DNA of 24,042 nucleotides from a virus: the IMG/VR virus record IMGVR_UViG_3300048028_000379, positions 1 through 24,042 of that record; one strand, written 5' to 3'. How positions within the stretch are numbered: position 1 is the stretch's first letter; each line of letters opens with the position of its first letter. The position numbers and the translations under genes were made by a program. The notes under the pieces were generated by a model. It was given only the letters and a program-made list of their open reading frames with translations. It made no database searches and was not told where the DNA came from. This document shows, piece after piece, positions 1-6,405 of the stretch.

Positions 1-1047
1 GTCAAAGCTTAAGGCTGTTCTCAAAAGAGTCCCTGCAGCTAAACGACCGTAATTTAAGACATTGGTCCCGTCCCAACTAAGGAGCGGCGATGCAGAACCT
101 AAATTTTTGTAAGCGAAACGATGACTATCGTATTCACCATAGATAAGTGAGTTAGCCCCATCAGCATCGTTGAATTGATACTCAGCGTAAAACGTTCCTT
201 CTGAGCTTGAAAAGAAGTCGGTGAAGGCACTGCCGGTTATCTTAAGGTCGTCAGCGGCTCGCGTTCTTGCTGCGGCATTTCCGCCTGATGTCGGTATGAA
301 CGATGTTGCCACTGCGCCGACCTCAACTTGAGGCATTGCTATCTCTATTGAGTCGCCAGCGGTAACTATATCAACACCGAAGGTAACATTTCCACCGCCT
401 GATTTGCCCGTGAATGTCGCGGTAAACTTTTGGAATTCACTCGTAAGGGAAATTGATTGCTTTGCTGTGGGTGAACTTATATAAATTATGTTACAACCAC
501 CACTTCCTGAGACGCGCCTTGCCCAGATTGAGGCTGTATATGACACGCCATTGCTTGTTGCCACTGAAATGATATAAGCTGCATTGACTCCTGTAGAGGT
601 AATGACGCGAGAAGGCTGAGACGCATAACCACCCCCAGCGGATGAGTTAATCAGGTACTCCTGCCACCCTCCCGAAAAGTCAGAATGAGTTACCAAGTTT
701 TCACTCGACGGCTCCACCAGAATCGCGGGATAGCCTAAAGAATAATCCACTCTTACAGTGTTGGGACTGGCGGCCACTACGGTTCCGCTGGCAGAAGTGA
801 CCGTTGCGATTCCTGCGCGGGTCGCTGTGATAACGTCGAGCGTCGATGGATTCTCCGGGTCTAGGTCGAGTGTGAATGCTTCAAGGGTGCCGCGCATTGA
901 TGTCTCAGCGTCAAAAAACAAATACGGGTCGAGGTCTAACGGATTAAAACCGCTTACTTTATAAAGGCCAGAATTTCCATAAACGCCACTTGTCCCGTGA
1001 AGTCCAGAAAACCCATGAACGCCAGACTTTTCTGAGAATCTAAACAT
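1..1047 (-). CDS. Tail fibre/tail tip-like structural protein (partial, C-terminus beyond window)
   Basis: An open frame runs from an ATG at 1047 to the window edge without a stop: 349 codons, C-terminus missing. The N-terminus has four hexapeptide-like glycine repeats (SGVHGF, SGLHGT, SGVYGN, SGLYKV). Around residues 100-120 comes an R-V-D-Y-x5-P-A-I-L-V-E-P-S-S-E-N-L motif. From memory, this resembles the R-x-DY...P-x-LLLEP-x-x-TNL motif that recurs in phage tail and receptor-binding proteins, where it is followed by a carbohydrate-binding-module-like jelly roll ('SIWARRVSG') and a laminin-G/concanavalin-like domain ('EGTFYAEYQF'). It lies 12 bp after the 85-residue gene and downstream of terL on the same strand. 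The leader has no Shine-Dalgarno sequence. A tail or baseplate receptor-binding role is inferred; any other surface-exposed virion protein is possible. Confidence 0.7.
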   Translation of the reverse strand, partial: MFRFSEKSGVHGFSGLHGTSGVYGNSGLYKVSGFNPLDLDPYLFFDAETSMRGTLEAFTLDLDPENPSTLDVITATRAGIATVTSASGTVVAASPNTVRVDYSLGYPAILVEPSSENLVTHSDFSGGWQEYLINSSAGGGYASQPSRVITSTGVNAAYIISVATSNGVSYTASIWARRVSGSGGCNIIYISSPTAKQSISLTSEFQKFTATFTGKSGGGNVTFGVDIVTAGDSIEIAMPQVEVGAVATSFIPTSGGNAAARTRAADDLKITGSAFTDFFSSSEGTFYAEYQFNDADGANSLIYGEYDSHRFAYKNLGSASPLLSWDGTNVLNYGRLAAGTLLRTALSFD

Positions 1048-1059
1048 TGTGGGGTTATT

Positions 1060-1317
1060 TTAATTATCTTCAACTCTTACAACTGTGACCGCCCAATCGA
1101 CTCCAGAGGCTGAAGGTGTAAAAGTGACATCAACCTCACTGTTATCATGGGCAATACACAATCTTAGACGCTCGCCGTCCGCAACTGATCCTTCAGAGTA
1201 AAGCGAGCCATTTCTAACAACTTGGACATTCAGAGAGCCGCCAGTTGCTTGAATTGCGTATTCTTTGCCAGACTGAAGTTTCTTAACGACTGGTGTGGTT
1301 CCGGTGCTGATTGGCAT
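1060..1317 (-). CDS. Small hypothetical virion-associated protein
   Basis: An 85-residue protein, if started at the ATG at 1317; an in-frame TTG at 1329 would add four residues (MHPI). It reads as a compact all-beta domain with alternating hydrophobic residues ('YAIQATGGSLNVQVVRNG', 'VDWAVTVVRVEDN') and no membrane segment. It sits between terL and the tail-fibre-like gene in the same orientation, so it may be a small head or tail accessory protein or be linked to the fibre. I do not recognise a family. No clear ribosome binding site is visible before either start, which leaves the start uncertain. Confidence 0.6.
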   Translation of the reverse strand: MPISTGTTPVVKKLQSGKEYAIQATGGSLNVQVVRNGSLYSEGSVADGERLRLCIAHDNSEVDVTFTPSASGVDWAVTVVRVEDN

Positions 1318-1370
1318 AATTGGATGCAACCACCATTTTAGGGCAAGATCACTTGTTTCATGTGGTCCCC

Positions 1371-2765
1371 CTAGAATGAGACATGATTAACTGAGAACCT
1401 AGATGACCCTGATTCGCTTCTGTTCAATACGTCATCAGTTAGCGATCCCGTCATTGATGAGCCGCAAATAATGCAACCAAGAAGCGCGTCCCCTCTATCT
1501 GGCGACCTTAAGCCCCTAGCTGCCATCTTCTTTTTGGACTCAACGCGAAGCTTGCCACGATCGTCCCACTCAATAAATCGGCTTGTGATTTGTTTAAATG
1601 TTGCCGGGTCAATTCCTTCGCCATTATTAGAAACCATATGAATCTTGCCTCGCTCAATCTTGCGCGCCCCTTGAATCCAGACCTCTGAGATTAGGTTAGC
1701 GTAGTTTTGTGAGTCTTTCGCCGGGAGTCCTCCATGAAATGCATTAATAGGAAACCCCTCATCTGCAAACAAATCGACCATTGGCTTGCCTAGACCGTCA
1801 GCATCGCCCCAGCATTGACTACCTGCAAGCCCTTGTTGCTTGGCTAACCGCATAAACTTACGCACTGCCTGCACTGTGTCTGTATCTGTCCAAGCGTCAA
1901 CCAGCTCGACAATGTTGCCCTTACGCATATAAAAGACGTTTTCATCTCGTCCGGCTGCAAAGTCAAAGAACGCAACCTTTTCGCCGCCGTAGATCTTGGG
2001 CGCTTGTGTGTCGATGGCTTCTCTGAGGTTTGACGCCGTGATGACAAGCCTTTCCTCGTCCTCTGTAAACTCTGCAAGGTGCATTGACCGATAGAGAGGT
2101 GAAGTCTCGCCGTGCTTCCTACGATCCCGCTCTCGCTTTGCTGGGTCAATGTGTGGGCATTCTAATGACGTGACCTGACGAGTCCAAAACAAACTGCGAT
2201 TTGCATGAAACGCCTCATAAAACTCCCCGACTGCTGGGCCGGGAGATGATACCCAAAGCTGAAACAAGCGAGTGCAACGATCAAACGCCTCAAAAATCTT
2301 ATTTGGCACGGTCTTAGCCTCATCAACGATAATCATTACGGGATCATCTTCTTTGCTAATCTTTGGATGCCATCCTTCAGCTCGTCCCGGTTGATCTGTT
2401 GAGAATCCAAGCGCAAAACCTCCTTCTGGCGTTTTTAGCTCAGTTTGTAAAAACGACCATTCCGGGAAACACTGCGAGAATACACGCATAGCAGGCCATA
2501 ACTGCTTCTCAATCTGCCTAAACGAGCCAGAGGTGACCACAACCTGACCTTTAGGGTAATGCGCTAGAAACCAAAGGACGGCAGGCGCTACAAGGTTTGA
2601 CGTTTTGCCTGACCCGTTTGCCGCAACTACTGAAGTAGGAAGCCCGCCGCTTTCTTGTAGCCCAATAGACTCAAGGCACTCAATTTGCCAATCGTAGAGC
2701 GAGCCCATGTTGAGCCTGAGCAGCGCAAACTCGGCAGGCGTTAGCGTTGTCCCTGATGCTGCCAC
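1371..2765 (-). CDS. terL: Terminase large subunit (packaging ATPase-nuclease)
   Basis: The 464-residue packaging motor docks on the portal, cuts concatemeric DNA and drives it into the head. The N-terminal ATPase has Walker A AANGSGKT at residues 48-55, Walker B 'MIIVDE' ending at 149, and a coupling-type 'WVSSPGP' near 171-177. The C-terminal RNase H-like nuclease has acidic residues at D268 (FFDFAAGRDE), D321/D323 (WGDADG) and D423/D426 (SPDRGDALLG), so both activities look intact. The start is GTG and directly follows the TAA stop of the small-subunit gene, consistent with translational coupling. Length is normal for the family. Assignment is secure; the packaging type (cos or pac) cannot be read from this sequence. 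Confidence 0.95.
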   Translation of the reverse strand: MAASGTTLTPAEFALLRLNMGSLYDWQIECLESIGLQESGGLPTSVVAANGSGKTSNLVAPAVLWFLAHYPKGQVVVTSGSFRQIEKQLWPAMRVFSQCFPEWSFLQTELKTPEGGFALGFSTDQPGRAEGWHPKISKEDDPVMIIVDEAKTVPNKIFEAFDRCTRLFQLWVSSPGPAVGEFYEAFHANRSLFWTRQVTSLECPHIDPAKRERDRRKHGETSPLYRSMHLAEFTEDEERLVITASNLREAIDTQAPKIYGGEKVAFFDFAAGRDENVFYMRKGNIVELVDAWTDTDTVQAVRKFMRLAKQQGLAGSQCWGDADGLGKPMVDLFADEGFPINAFHGGLPAKDSQNYANLISEVWIQGARKIERGKIHMVSNNGEGIDPATFKQITSRFIEWDDRGKLRVESKKKMAARGLRSPDRGDALLGCIICGSSMTGSLTDDVLNRSESGSSRFSVNHVSF

Positions 2766-3272
2766 TTAGCTCTCATCCTTGATTTTGTTGCGCGTATCAG
2801 CAATCTGCCTGATCTTCTCCTCGTCTTCCTTGGTAAGCAAAAACGATGCCTCCTGTTTAATTGGCCCCCCGGCCTTCCCGGTCAACTCGTTTCGACGGAA
2901 ATCAGAATACCTCTCTGGATGTAGCTTTGACAGGCTCCATTTAAGAGCGTCCACTTCAAGCCTAATCGCTTGCACCTTGGCGCTGGCTTCACCTGTGCCG
3001 GGCGCTCCTGTTGCGTTCTGAAATGCCTTCTGTGATAGCTCAATGAGCTTATCAAATAACACATCACCTTGGATTTTACGTGCTCGCGCGTATTGCTCCT
3101 TGAATCCTTCGCGATCATCCATTACCCATCCGAGCACTGAGCTAGCAGCAGGAAGGTGATCGTCTTTGCATATTGAGCGCAACGATTCTCCTTCAGCTAA
3201 ACGTGTCAGGATCTCGTCAGCCTTTTCCTCAGTATAAACTGTTTGACCTCCCCGCTTCCTCTTCTTCTCCAT
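2766..3272 (-). CDS. terS: Terminase small subunit
   Basis: A 168-residue DNA-recognition partner of the large subunit. The N-terminal 'YTEEKADEILTRLAEGESL' followed by 'RSICKDDHLPAASSVLGWV' is the helix-turn-helix pattern of phage small terminases. After it come 'FKEQYARARKIQGDVLFDKL', a helical oligomerization region, and an acidic C-terminus that probably contacts the large subunit. The gene ends exactly where terL begins (TAA then GTG) and starts six bases after the stop of the upstream small DNA-binding gene, so the three genes are one transcription unit. Family pattern and position agree. Confidence 0.9.
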   Translation of the reverse strand: MEKKRKRGGQTVYTEEKADEILTRLAEGESLRSICKDDHLPAASSVLGWVMDDREGFKEQYARARKIQGDVLFDKLIELSQKAFQNATGAPGTGEASAKVQAIRLEVDALKWSLSKLHPERYSDFRRNELTGKAGGPIKQEASFLLTKEDEEKIRQIADTRNKIKDES

Positions 3273-3277
3273 AACGC

Positions 3278-3472
3278 TTAAACGTTGATTGATGTCAGGA
3301 TCTTATCAGAAAGATAGACGCCTCTTGATTGGCTACCTCTTAGCCTGTCGATCTCAGCCCATATCTCTGGCTTCATGCTAACGGACCTTGTGACTACTGT
3401 TCTGCCCTTGCCTGATCCTTTGGGTCTGCCTGCCCCTTTGCGGGCTCCTCCATGTGTATTTGTTACCTTCAT
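3278..3472 (-). CDS. Small basic DNA-binding protein, ribbon-helix-helix-like
   Basis: A 64-residue protein whose N-terminus carries a glycine/arginine-rich 'GGARKGAGRPKGSGKGR' stretch, like the AT-hook-type leaders seen on many small phage and plasmid proteins. It is followed by 'SVSMKPEIWAEIDRLRG' and 'SRGVYLSDKI', which fits a beta strand plus two helices of a ribbon-helix-helix fold. It directly precedes terS and is likely co-transcribed with it. Its ATG is only five bases past the T-tract of an intrinsic terminator, so it must be expressed from read-through or from a start inside that leader. It could regulate packaging genes or bind the packaging site; both ideas are inference. Confidence 0.65.
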   Translation of the reverse strand: MKVTNTHGGARKGAGRPKGSGKGRTVVTRSVSMKPEIWAEIDRLRGSQSRGVYLSDKILTSINV

Positions 3473-3477
3473 AATAT

Positions 3478-3500
3478 AAAAAATCCCCGTCTTTCCGGGG
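3478..3500 (-). terminator. Intrinsic terminator closing the cassette array
   Basis: Read on the minus strand: CCCCG, loop GAAAGA, CGGGG, then A and six T. It ends transcription coming from the 3603-4115 gene and from the orphan promoter-like site at 3567-3595. It lies right in front of the next start codon at 3472, so partial read-through would act as an attenuator for the packaging genes. Confidence 0.75.
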
Positions 3501-3560
3501 TGTCAAAGTTAGTTTAAAATCGTCTTAAAGATCGGTAGTAGGATGCCAGCCGTCTTGATG
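3480..3560 (-). ncRNA. Candidate short untranslated transcript between orphan promoter and terminator
   Basis: If the promoter-like site at 3567-3595 is active, it would produce an RNA of roughly 80-90 nt ending at the 3478-3500 terminator. The stretch contains no ATG-started frame of useful length. It may be a small RNA, a leader for the 3472 gene, or what is left of a cassette that lost its gene. No RNA family was recognised. Confidence 0.3.
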
Positions 3561-3566
3561 TTTTTA

Positions 3567-3595
3567 AGCAAAGCGCATTTCTTGATTTGCGTCAA
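3567..3595 (-). promoter_or_regulatory. Promoter-like site C of the TTGAC-N3-AATCAAG family (orphan)
   Basis: On the minus strand, TTGACG then a 17-base spacer then TTTGCT. The spacer begins with the conserved AATCAAG block (3581-3587). It shares exact -35-to-block spacing with the sites at 4586-4614, 4125-4153 and 19302-19330, and the TTTGCTT hexamer position is identical to the 4586-4614 site. Unlike the others, no start codon follows at the expected distance. Confidence 0.5.
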
Positions 3596-3602
3596 TGACC
3601 AA

Positions 3603-4115
3603 TTACACGAATTTCTTCCAATCCTTAGCGGCAAAAGTTTGGCCCTTATGATTTTCGTAACGGACAACCGACCTAAGTTGGTTACCAGATGCGTCGATGA
3701 TTGTCTCGGTGTATCTGGTTTTGATACTAGGATGAAAAGCGCCGAATTCGTGAGATACCGCTGTTTGCAATCTAAAATCTCCGGGGTAGCGATCCACAAA
3801 CGTGTGACGGTTTGACGGCTTTGGTTTGCTGACAATTATCCAATTATCTAAAGTTGGATCAACACCCTCAAAGCAATCTTTTACTTCCTCGGTTCCAATC
3901 ACAAATTCTGAGAAATAATCATCTTTCCGAGTAATTGCTTTAGCAAAGGCAATGGGATCAATTTCATGCGTAAGGAGAAACGTATTGCCTCCTTTGTTTT
4001 TCCAATATTGAGGGCATTCGCCTTCACCATCCCAATCGTGAGCCCCGTAGTTTTCGATAATTTGGGTAAAAATCTGGGTTACTTTAGGGGCTTCGGTAGT
4101 AGTTGTATTTGTCAT
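3603..4115 (-). CDS. Orphan accessory protein in self-contained cassette (170 aa)
   Basis: A soluble 170-residue protein of unknown function, started at the ATG at 4115; an upstream in-frame ATG at 4166 lies inside the promoter-like element and would add 17 unlikely residues. A GGAG precedes the chosen start. The N-terminus 'MTNTTTTEAPKVTQIFT' matches that of the neighbouring cassette gene at 4576 almost codon for codon, while the core is different. The body contains 'ECPQYWKNKGGNTFLLTHEI' and the C-terminus ends in 'NHKGQTFAAKDWKKFV'. No membrane segment or catalytic motif is evident. Its own promoter-like site (4125-4153) and flanking terminators make it moron-like. A counter-defence or host-modifying role is possible but unproven. 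Confidence 0.75.
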   Translation of the reverse strand: MTNTTTTEAPKVTQIFTQIIENYGAHDWDGEGECPQYWKNKGGNTFLLTHEIDPIAFAKAITRKDDYFSEFVIGTEEVKDCFEGVDPTLDNWIIVSKPKPSNRHTFVDRYPGDFRLQTAVSHEFGAFHPSIKTRYTETIIDASGNQLRSVVRYENHKGQTFAAKDWKKFV

Positions 4116-4124
4116 AACTCCAGA

Positions 4125-4153
4125 AGGGTAGGCGCTCACTTGATTCCTGTCCA
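4125..4153 (-). promoter_or_regulatory. Promoter-like site D of the TTGAC-N3-AATCAAG family
   Basis: On the minus strand, TGGACA, a 17-base spacer containing AATCAAG (4139-4145), then TACCCT. The conserved block ends 24 bases before the start codon at 4115, exactly as in the 4586-4614 site relative to 4576. The -10 hexamer is weak, so an activator or a phage-specific factor could be needed. Confidence 0.55.
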
Positions 4154-4174
4154 CAATAAAAAGCATCTAGGCAC

Positions 4175-4199
4175 AAAAAAACCGGGGTATTACCCCCGG
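4175..4199 (-). terminator. Intrinsic terminator after the 4247-4576 cassette
   Basis: On the minus strand, CCGGGG, a short GTAATA loop, CCCCGG, then seven T. It insulates the upstream cassette from the promoter-like site at 4125-4153, which begins 22 bases further on. Confidence 0.85.
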
Positions 4200-4246
4200 C
4201 CTTGCGGCAAACGTCTGCCCTTTTTGGTTTTTGATGAGGGTGGTTC
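4200..4246 (-). pseudogene. 3' coding remnant related to the C-terminus of the neighbouring cassette gene
   Basis: Directly after the stop of the 4247-4576 gene, in another frame, the minus strand still encodes 'KNQKGQTFAAR' (about 4200-4232). This matches 'ENHKGQTFAAK' near the C-terminus of the 3603-4115 product, and the DNA is also alike. It suggests the 4247-4576 cassette once held a gene related to its neighbour along its whole length and that the middle was replaced, leaving the tail end untranslated. Confidence 0.5.
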
Positions 4247-4576
4247 TTAAAACGGGCAATCAGCCCACTTTAAATCATACGCCGCTTTCGCTTCTGCTTC
4301 ATCCGAAAGAATCTTGGCAATCCGGGCGTCTTCCGCTTCCCGCTCTTTATCTGTAAGTGCCGCCCGTCTGGCCTTTTCTTCAATAACACTGTCACGTTTT
4401 TCTTCCAAAAACTCTTCATATGTTGGCGAAGGGTCTAAACCAGCGAAACGTTCTTTGTTATAATCGTAATCAGAAAAATCTAGTGGTTCGTAATCTAATG
4501 TCTTGAATAAGTTCATTTTCTTGTTTGGGGTAAAAATCTGGGTTGTTTTGTGGGCTTCGTTAGTTGTATTTTTCAT
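4247..4576 (-). CDS. Orphan acidic accessory protein in self-contained cassette (109 aa)
   Basis: A 109-residue acidic, mostly helical protein started at the ATG at 4576; the in-frame start at 4630 would put the promoter-like element inside the gene. The leader 'MKNTTNEAHKTTQIFT' pairs with that of the 3603-4115 product: 42 of 48 aligned bases are identical, plus one inserted codon. After it come 'LDYEPLDFSDYDYNKERFAG' and a highly charged helix with 'TDKEREAEDARIAKIL'. No known domain is recognised. It has its own promoter-like site and terminator and sits between the replication operon and the terminase genes. The high acidity would suit a protein or DNA mimic, but this is only a suggestion. 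Confidence 0.75.
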   Translation of the reverse strand: MKNTTNEAHKTTQIFTPNKKMNLFKTLDYEPLDFSDYDYNKERFAGLDPSPTYEEFLEEKRDSVIEEKARRAALTDKEREAEDARIAKILSDEAEAKAAYDLKWADCPF

Positions 4577-4585
4577 AACAACCAA

Positions 4586-4614
4586 AGCAAACACCAAACC
4601 TTGATTAAGGTCAA
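4586..4614 (-). promoter_or_regulatory. Promoter-like site B of the TTGAC-N3-AATCAAG family
   Basis: On the minus strand, TTGACC, a 17-base spacer containing AATCAAG (4600-4606), then TTTGCT. The bases ACCTTAATCAAGGT form a near-palindrome, so the block could also be an operator. The first 18 bases match the 19302 site at 16 positions. The start codon follows nine bases after the -10-like hexamer. Confidence 0.6.
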
Positions 4615-4642
4615 CCCTTAATTTCAACAATTGTCAAAAATC

Positions 4643-4897
4643 TTATTTTTTGGGCTTTAAAGTAAGCTCGCCTTTTAGTCCCGTCTCAAAACCTAGCGCG
4701 CAATAAGCTGCGATAATTGTATCACGCCGGGCGATCGCCTCATCAAGATCTCTAGTTCTCAGCCTGACTTTAATTCGTTTACCGACGACCTTAGTTGACC
4801 AAATAACTGTGACTCGCAGAAAGTAGCCCCGCCCTTCTTCCCAAGAGACATGATGCTCCTTTCTTAAATGGCTAAGGCTCTCTTCGGGGTCTGACAT
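4643..4897 (-). CDS. Small protein resembling an AP2/integrase arm-type DNA-binding domain
   Basis: An 84-residue basic protein. The core 'GYFLRVTVIWSTKVVGKRIK' followed by 'VRLRTRDLDEAIARRDTIIA' has the three-strand plus helix pattern of AP2-like or arm-type DNA-binding domains found at the N-terminus of tyrosine recombinases. No recombinase catalytic domain follows. The start ATG overlaps the stop of the upstream gene by one base (TAATG), so it is the last gene of the coupled replication operon. Domain resemblance is by pattern only. Confidence 0.65.
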   Translation of the reverse strand: MSDPEESLSHLRKEHHVSWEEGRGYFLRVTVIWSTKVVGKRIKVRLRTRDLDEAIARRDTIIAAYCALGFETGLKGELTLKPKK

Positions 4898-5121
4898 TAG
4901 GTCATGGTTTCAAGGTCGCGCTGGATGATTGCAGCAAGCTCAATGCGATCTTCTTCGTGGGATTTCCACGTTTTACAATCGCACCAAGCTGAAAGGCAAC
5001 CGGGCTCATAGGTCAGGATCGGCATTTTTTTGCAGATCTTACAAGTCCCAATTTGCTTTTGCGCCATTTTCTTGTGAATAAAGTGCTGCTGCAAAGTTGG
5101 ATGATATTCGTTGTAACCCAT
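4897..5121 (-). CDS. Small zinc-finger-like protein
   Basis: A 74-residue protein with 'CKICKKMPILTYEPGCLSAW' followed by C-D-C, a Cys4-5 cluster (CxxC...C...CxC) that could bind zinc. The rest is short helices. The ATG at 5121 overlaps the SSB stop (TAATG); an internal ATG 18 codons in, just before the cysteine cluster, is an alternative start. It sits in the replication operon behind the SSB gene. The exact role is unknown. Confidence 0.65.
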   Translation of the reverse strand: MGYNEYHPTLQQHFIHKKMAQKQIGTCKICKKMPILTYEPGCLSAWCDCKTWKSHEEDRIELAAIIQRDLETMT

Positions 5122-5504
5122 TAAAATGGTATGTCGTCACCACTGGCAACTGATGCACTTGATTGGGTTTGACCTTCAAGTCTTGGCCCAAATTGCAGAT
5201 TCTGAGCTGTGATCTTGATCTTGCTGCGCTTTTGGCCGCTTTGCTTGTCTTCCCATTGATCCATTGTCAGCCGTCCCTCTACAAGCGCAACAGAGCCTTT
5301 TTTAAGATACTGGCAAGCATTCTCTGCCTGCCGTCCCCAGACTGACACATCAAGAAAAATTGGATCATCAACCCATTCCTCTCCCTTTTTGGTTCGTTGG
5401 TTTACTGCTAAACCCAGCTCAGTCACTGAGTTACCATTTGGAAGTGCCTTTAGTTCTGGGTCACGGGTAAGCCGTCCGGCAATTATTGTTTTGTTTAGGT
5501 TCAT
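5121..5504 (-). CDS. ssb: Single-stranded DNA-binding protein
   Basis: A 127-residue SSB that coats single-stranded DNA at the fork and recruits partners through its tip. The OB fold begins 'MNLNKTIIAGRLTRDPELK', with 'FLDVSVWGRQAENACQYLKK' and 'VALVEGRLTMDQWEDK' as in bacterial SSBs. The C-terminus ends DDIPF, the typical acidic interaction tip. The ATG at 5504 shares an ATGA overlap with the stop of the DnaA-like gene, which decides the start over a longer frame running to 5606. Length is slightly short, with a short linker, as is common in phages. Confidence 0.93.
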   Translation of the reverse strand: MNLNKTIIAGRLTRDPELKALPNGNSVTELGLAVNQRTKKGEEWVDDPIFLDVSVWGRQAENACQYLKKGSVALVEGRLTMDQWEDKQSGQKRSKIKITAQNLQFGPRLEGQTQSSASVASGDDIPF

Positions 5505-5818
5505 AGATTTTCGTTTTGTTGAATGAGCGCCTGCTCTGCTGCTTGGTATGTTGCCGCCATTCGGTCGCCCGGTTTTGACGTTGCAAGCTTGCGCAGCGCA
5601 TAGCAAACATTTGCGTGGTTGATTTTAAAGATCTTACCAATGTCGTGCAGGCTCATAAATGTGTAACGCCGGATCAGGATCATAGCGGCAAACCTCGGAT
5701 ATGAAACGCGCCATTGTCTTGTGTATGAAAGCATTTCCTCCGGCTCTATCTCAGCAGAATCACAAACGGCCTCAATGATTCGACTTGCTACAATCGTGTC
5801 TTTGATTCGTTTGGTCAT
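5501..5818 (-). CDS. Stand-alone DnaA domain IV-like protein
   Basis: A 105-residue protein matching only the DNA-binding C-terminal domain of the initiator DnaA. Residues 11-80 show the layout: 'IIEAVCDSAEIEPEEMLSYT' then 'RVSYPRFAAMILIRR' (compare DnaA 'ARPRQIAMYL'), 'SLHDIGKIF', and 'INHANVCYAL' in place of the DHTTV signature. There is no AAA+ domain. The start at 5818 forms an ATGA overlap with the helicase-loader gene. DnaA domain IV binds DnaA boxes, so this could bring the loader to a phage origin or compete with host DnaA. The DHTTV change to NHANV may alter specificity. Confidence 0.8.
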   Translation of the reverse strand: MTKRIKDTIVASRIIEAVCDSAEIEPEEMLSYTRQWRVSYPRFAAMILIRRYTFMSLHDIGKIFKINHANVCYALRKLATSKPGDRMAATYQAAEQALIQQNENL

Positions 5819-6405
5819 TGGATCTCGTTTTTGTGCTTTCGATAGCTTTGCCAATCGCACAGCAAAATCCCCCCGGTCTCCTCTGCTCGGTTCCAGATCG
5901 ACTCGCCAACAGCAACAATCGCCTCAGACGGGCTGTGATTCGTAATGATCACGGTTGAAAGCTTTTCGTCGTATCGATGATCAATGAGATTTGTCAGCGT
6001 TCGTTTCTCCCATTCAGTCCCAGCAAGCTCAGACCACTCGTCAAGCACGAGAAAATGACATTTCTTGGCCATTTCCAACTCCTCTCTGGCCGAGTCGCTC
6101 CTGTGCCGATCTTTGTCGAACTGCTCTCGAATCTTACAAAGGAGATCGTGACATTTGTAATAGCGAGCGCGTTTTAAGCTAATCGCCACGCTTTGGCCCC
6201 AGAATGCCGCCATTTGCGTTTTACCCGGCCCACGGTGACCGCATAGGATACAGAGGAGATCTCCCGATAAAACGCGAGCAACGTGCTTCTCTGCCATTTC
6301 TAGGCTAGGGCCATGCATGAATTCGAGCTTCTCAATGTGGCGGCGTGGAAATTTCCACTTCTTGAGCCATTTTCGGACTTGTTCTTTAGAGGGTTTTGAT
6401 TCCAT
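5815..6405 (-). CDS. DnaC/IstB-like AAA+ helicase loader
   Basis: A 196-residue ATPase expected to load the replicative helicase on phage DNA. Walker A GHRGPGKT at 56-63, Walker B 'FLVLDEW' with D122/E123, and a sensor-type 'VIITNH' at 152-157 are all present, in the order seen in DnaC and IstB proteins. The basic N-terminus ('RKWLKKWKFPRRHIEKL') could contact helicase or DNA. It overlaps the upstream initiator gene by 20 bases and the downstream DnaA-like gene by four. No transposase lies nearby, which argues for replication rather than an insertion-sequence IstB. Confidence 0.87.
   Translation of the reverse strand: MESKPSKEQVRKWLKKWKFPRRHIEKLEFMHGPSLEMAEKHVARVLSGDLLCILCGHRGPGKTQMAAFWGQSVAISLKRARYYKCHDLLCKIREQFDKDRHRSDSAREELEMAKKCHFLVLDEWSELAGTEWEKRTLTNLIDHRYDEKLSTVIITNHSPSEAIVAVGESIWNRAEETGGILLCDWQSYRKHKNEIQ

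Noticed and set aside
758-964. Plus-strand open frame opposite the tail-fibre-like gene
   Set aside because: It lies inside a continuous minus-strand coding frame with a recognisable tail-protein motif; no leader or family match.
3509-3835. Minus-strand frame of 108 codons overlapping the 170-residue cassette gene
   Set aside because: More than two thirds is out of frame with the better supported gene, and it runs over a promoter-like site toward the terminator.
4116-4166. Upstream in-frame start extending the 170-residue protein by 17 residues
   Set aside because: The extension covers the conserved promoter-like element, and similarity to the sister gene begins exactly at the downstream ATG.
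5815-6405. IstB of an insertion sequence
   Set aside because: No transposase, terminal inverted repeats or target duplication nearby; the neighbours are replication genes.
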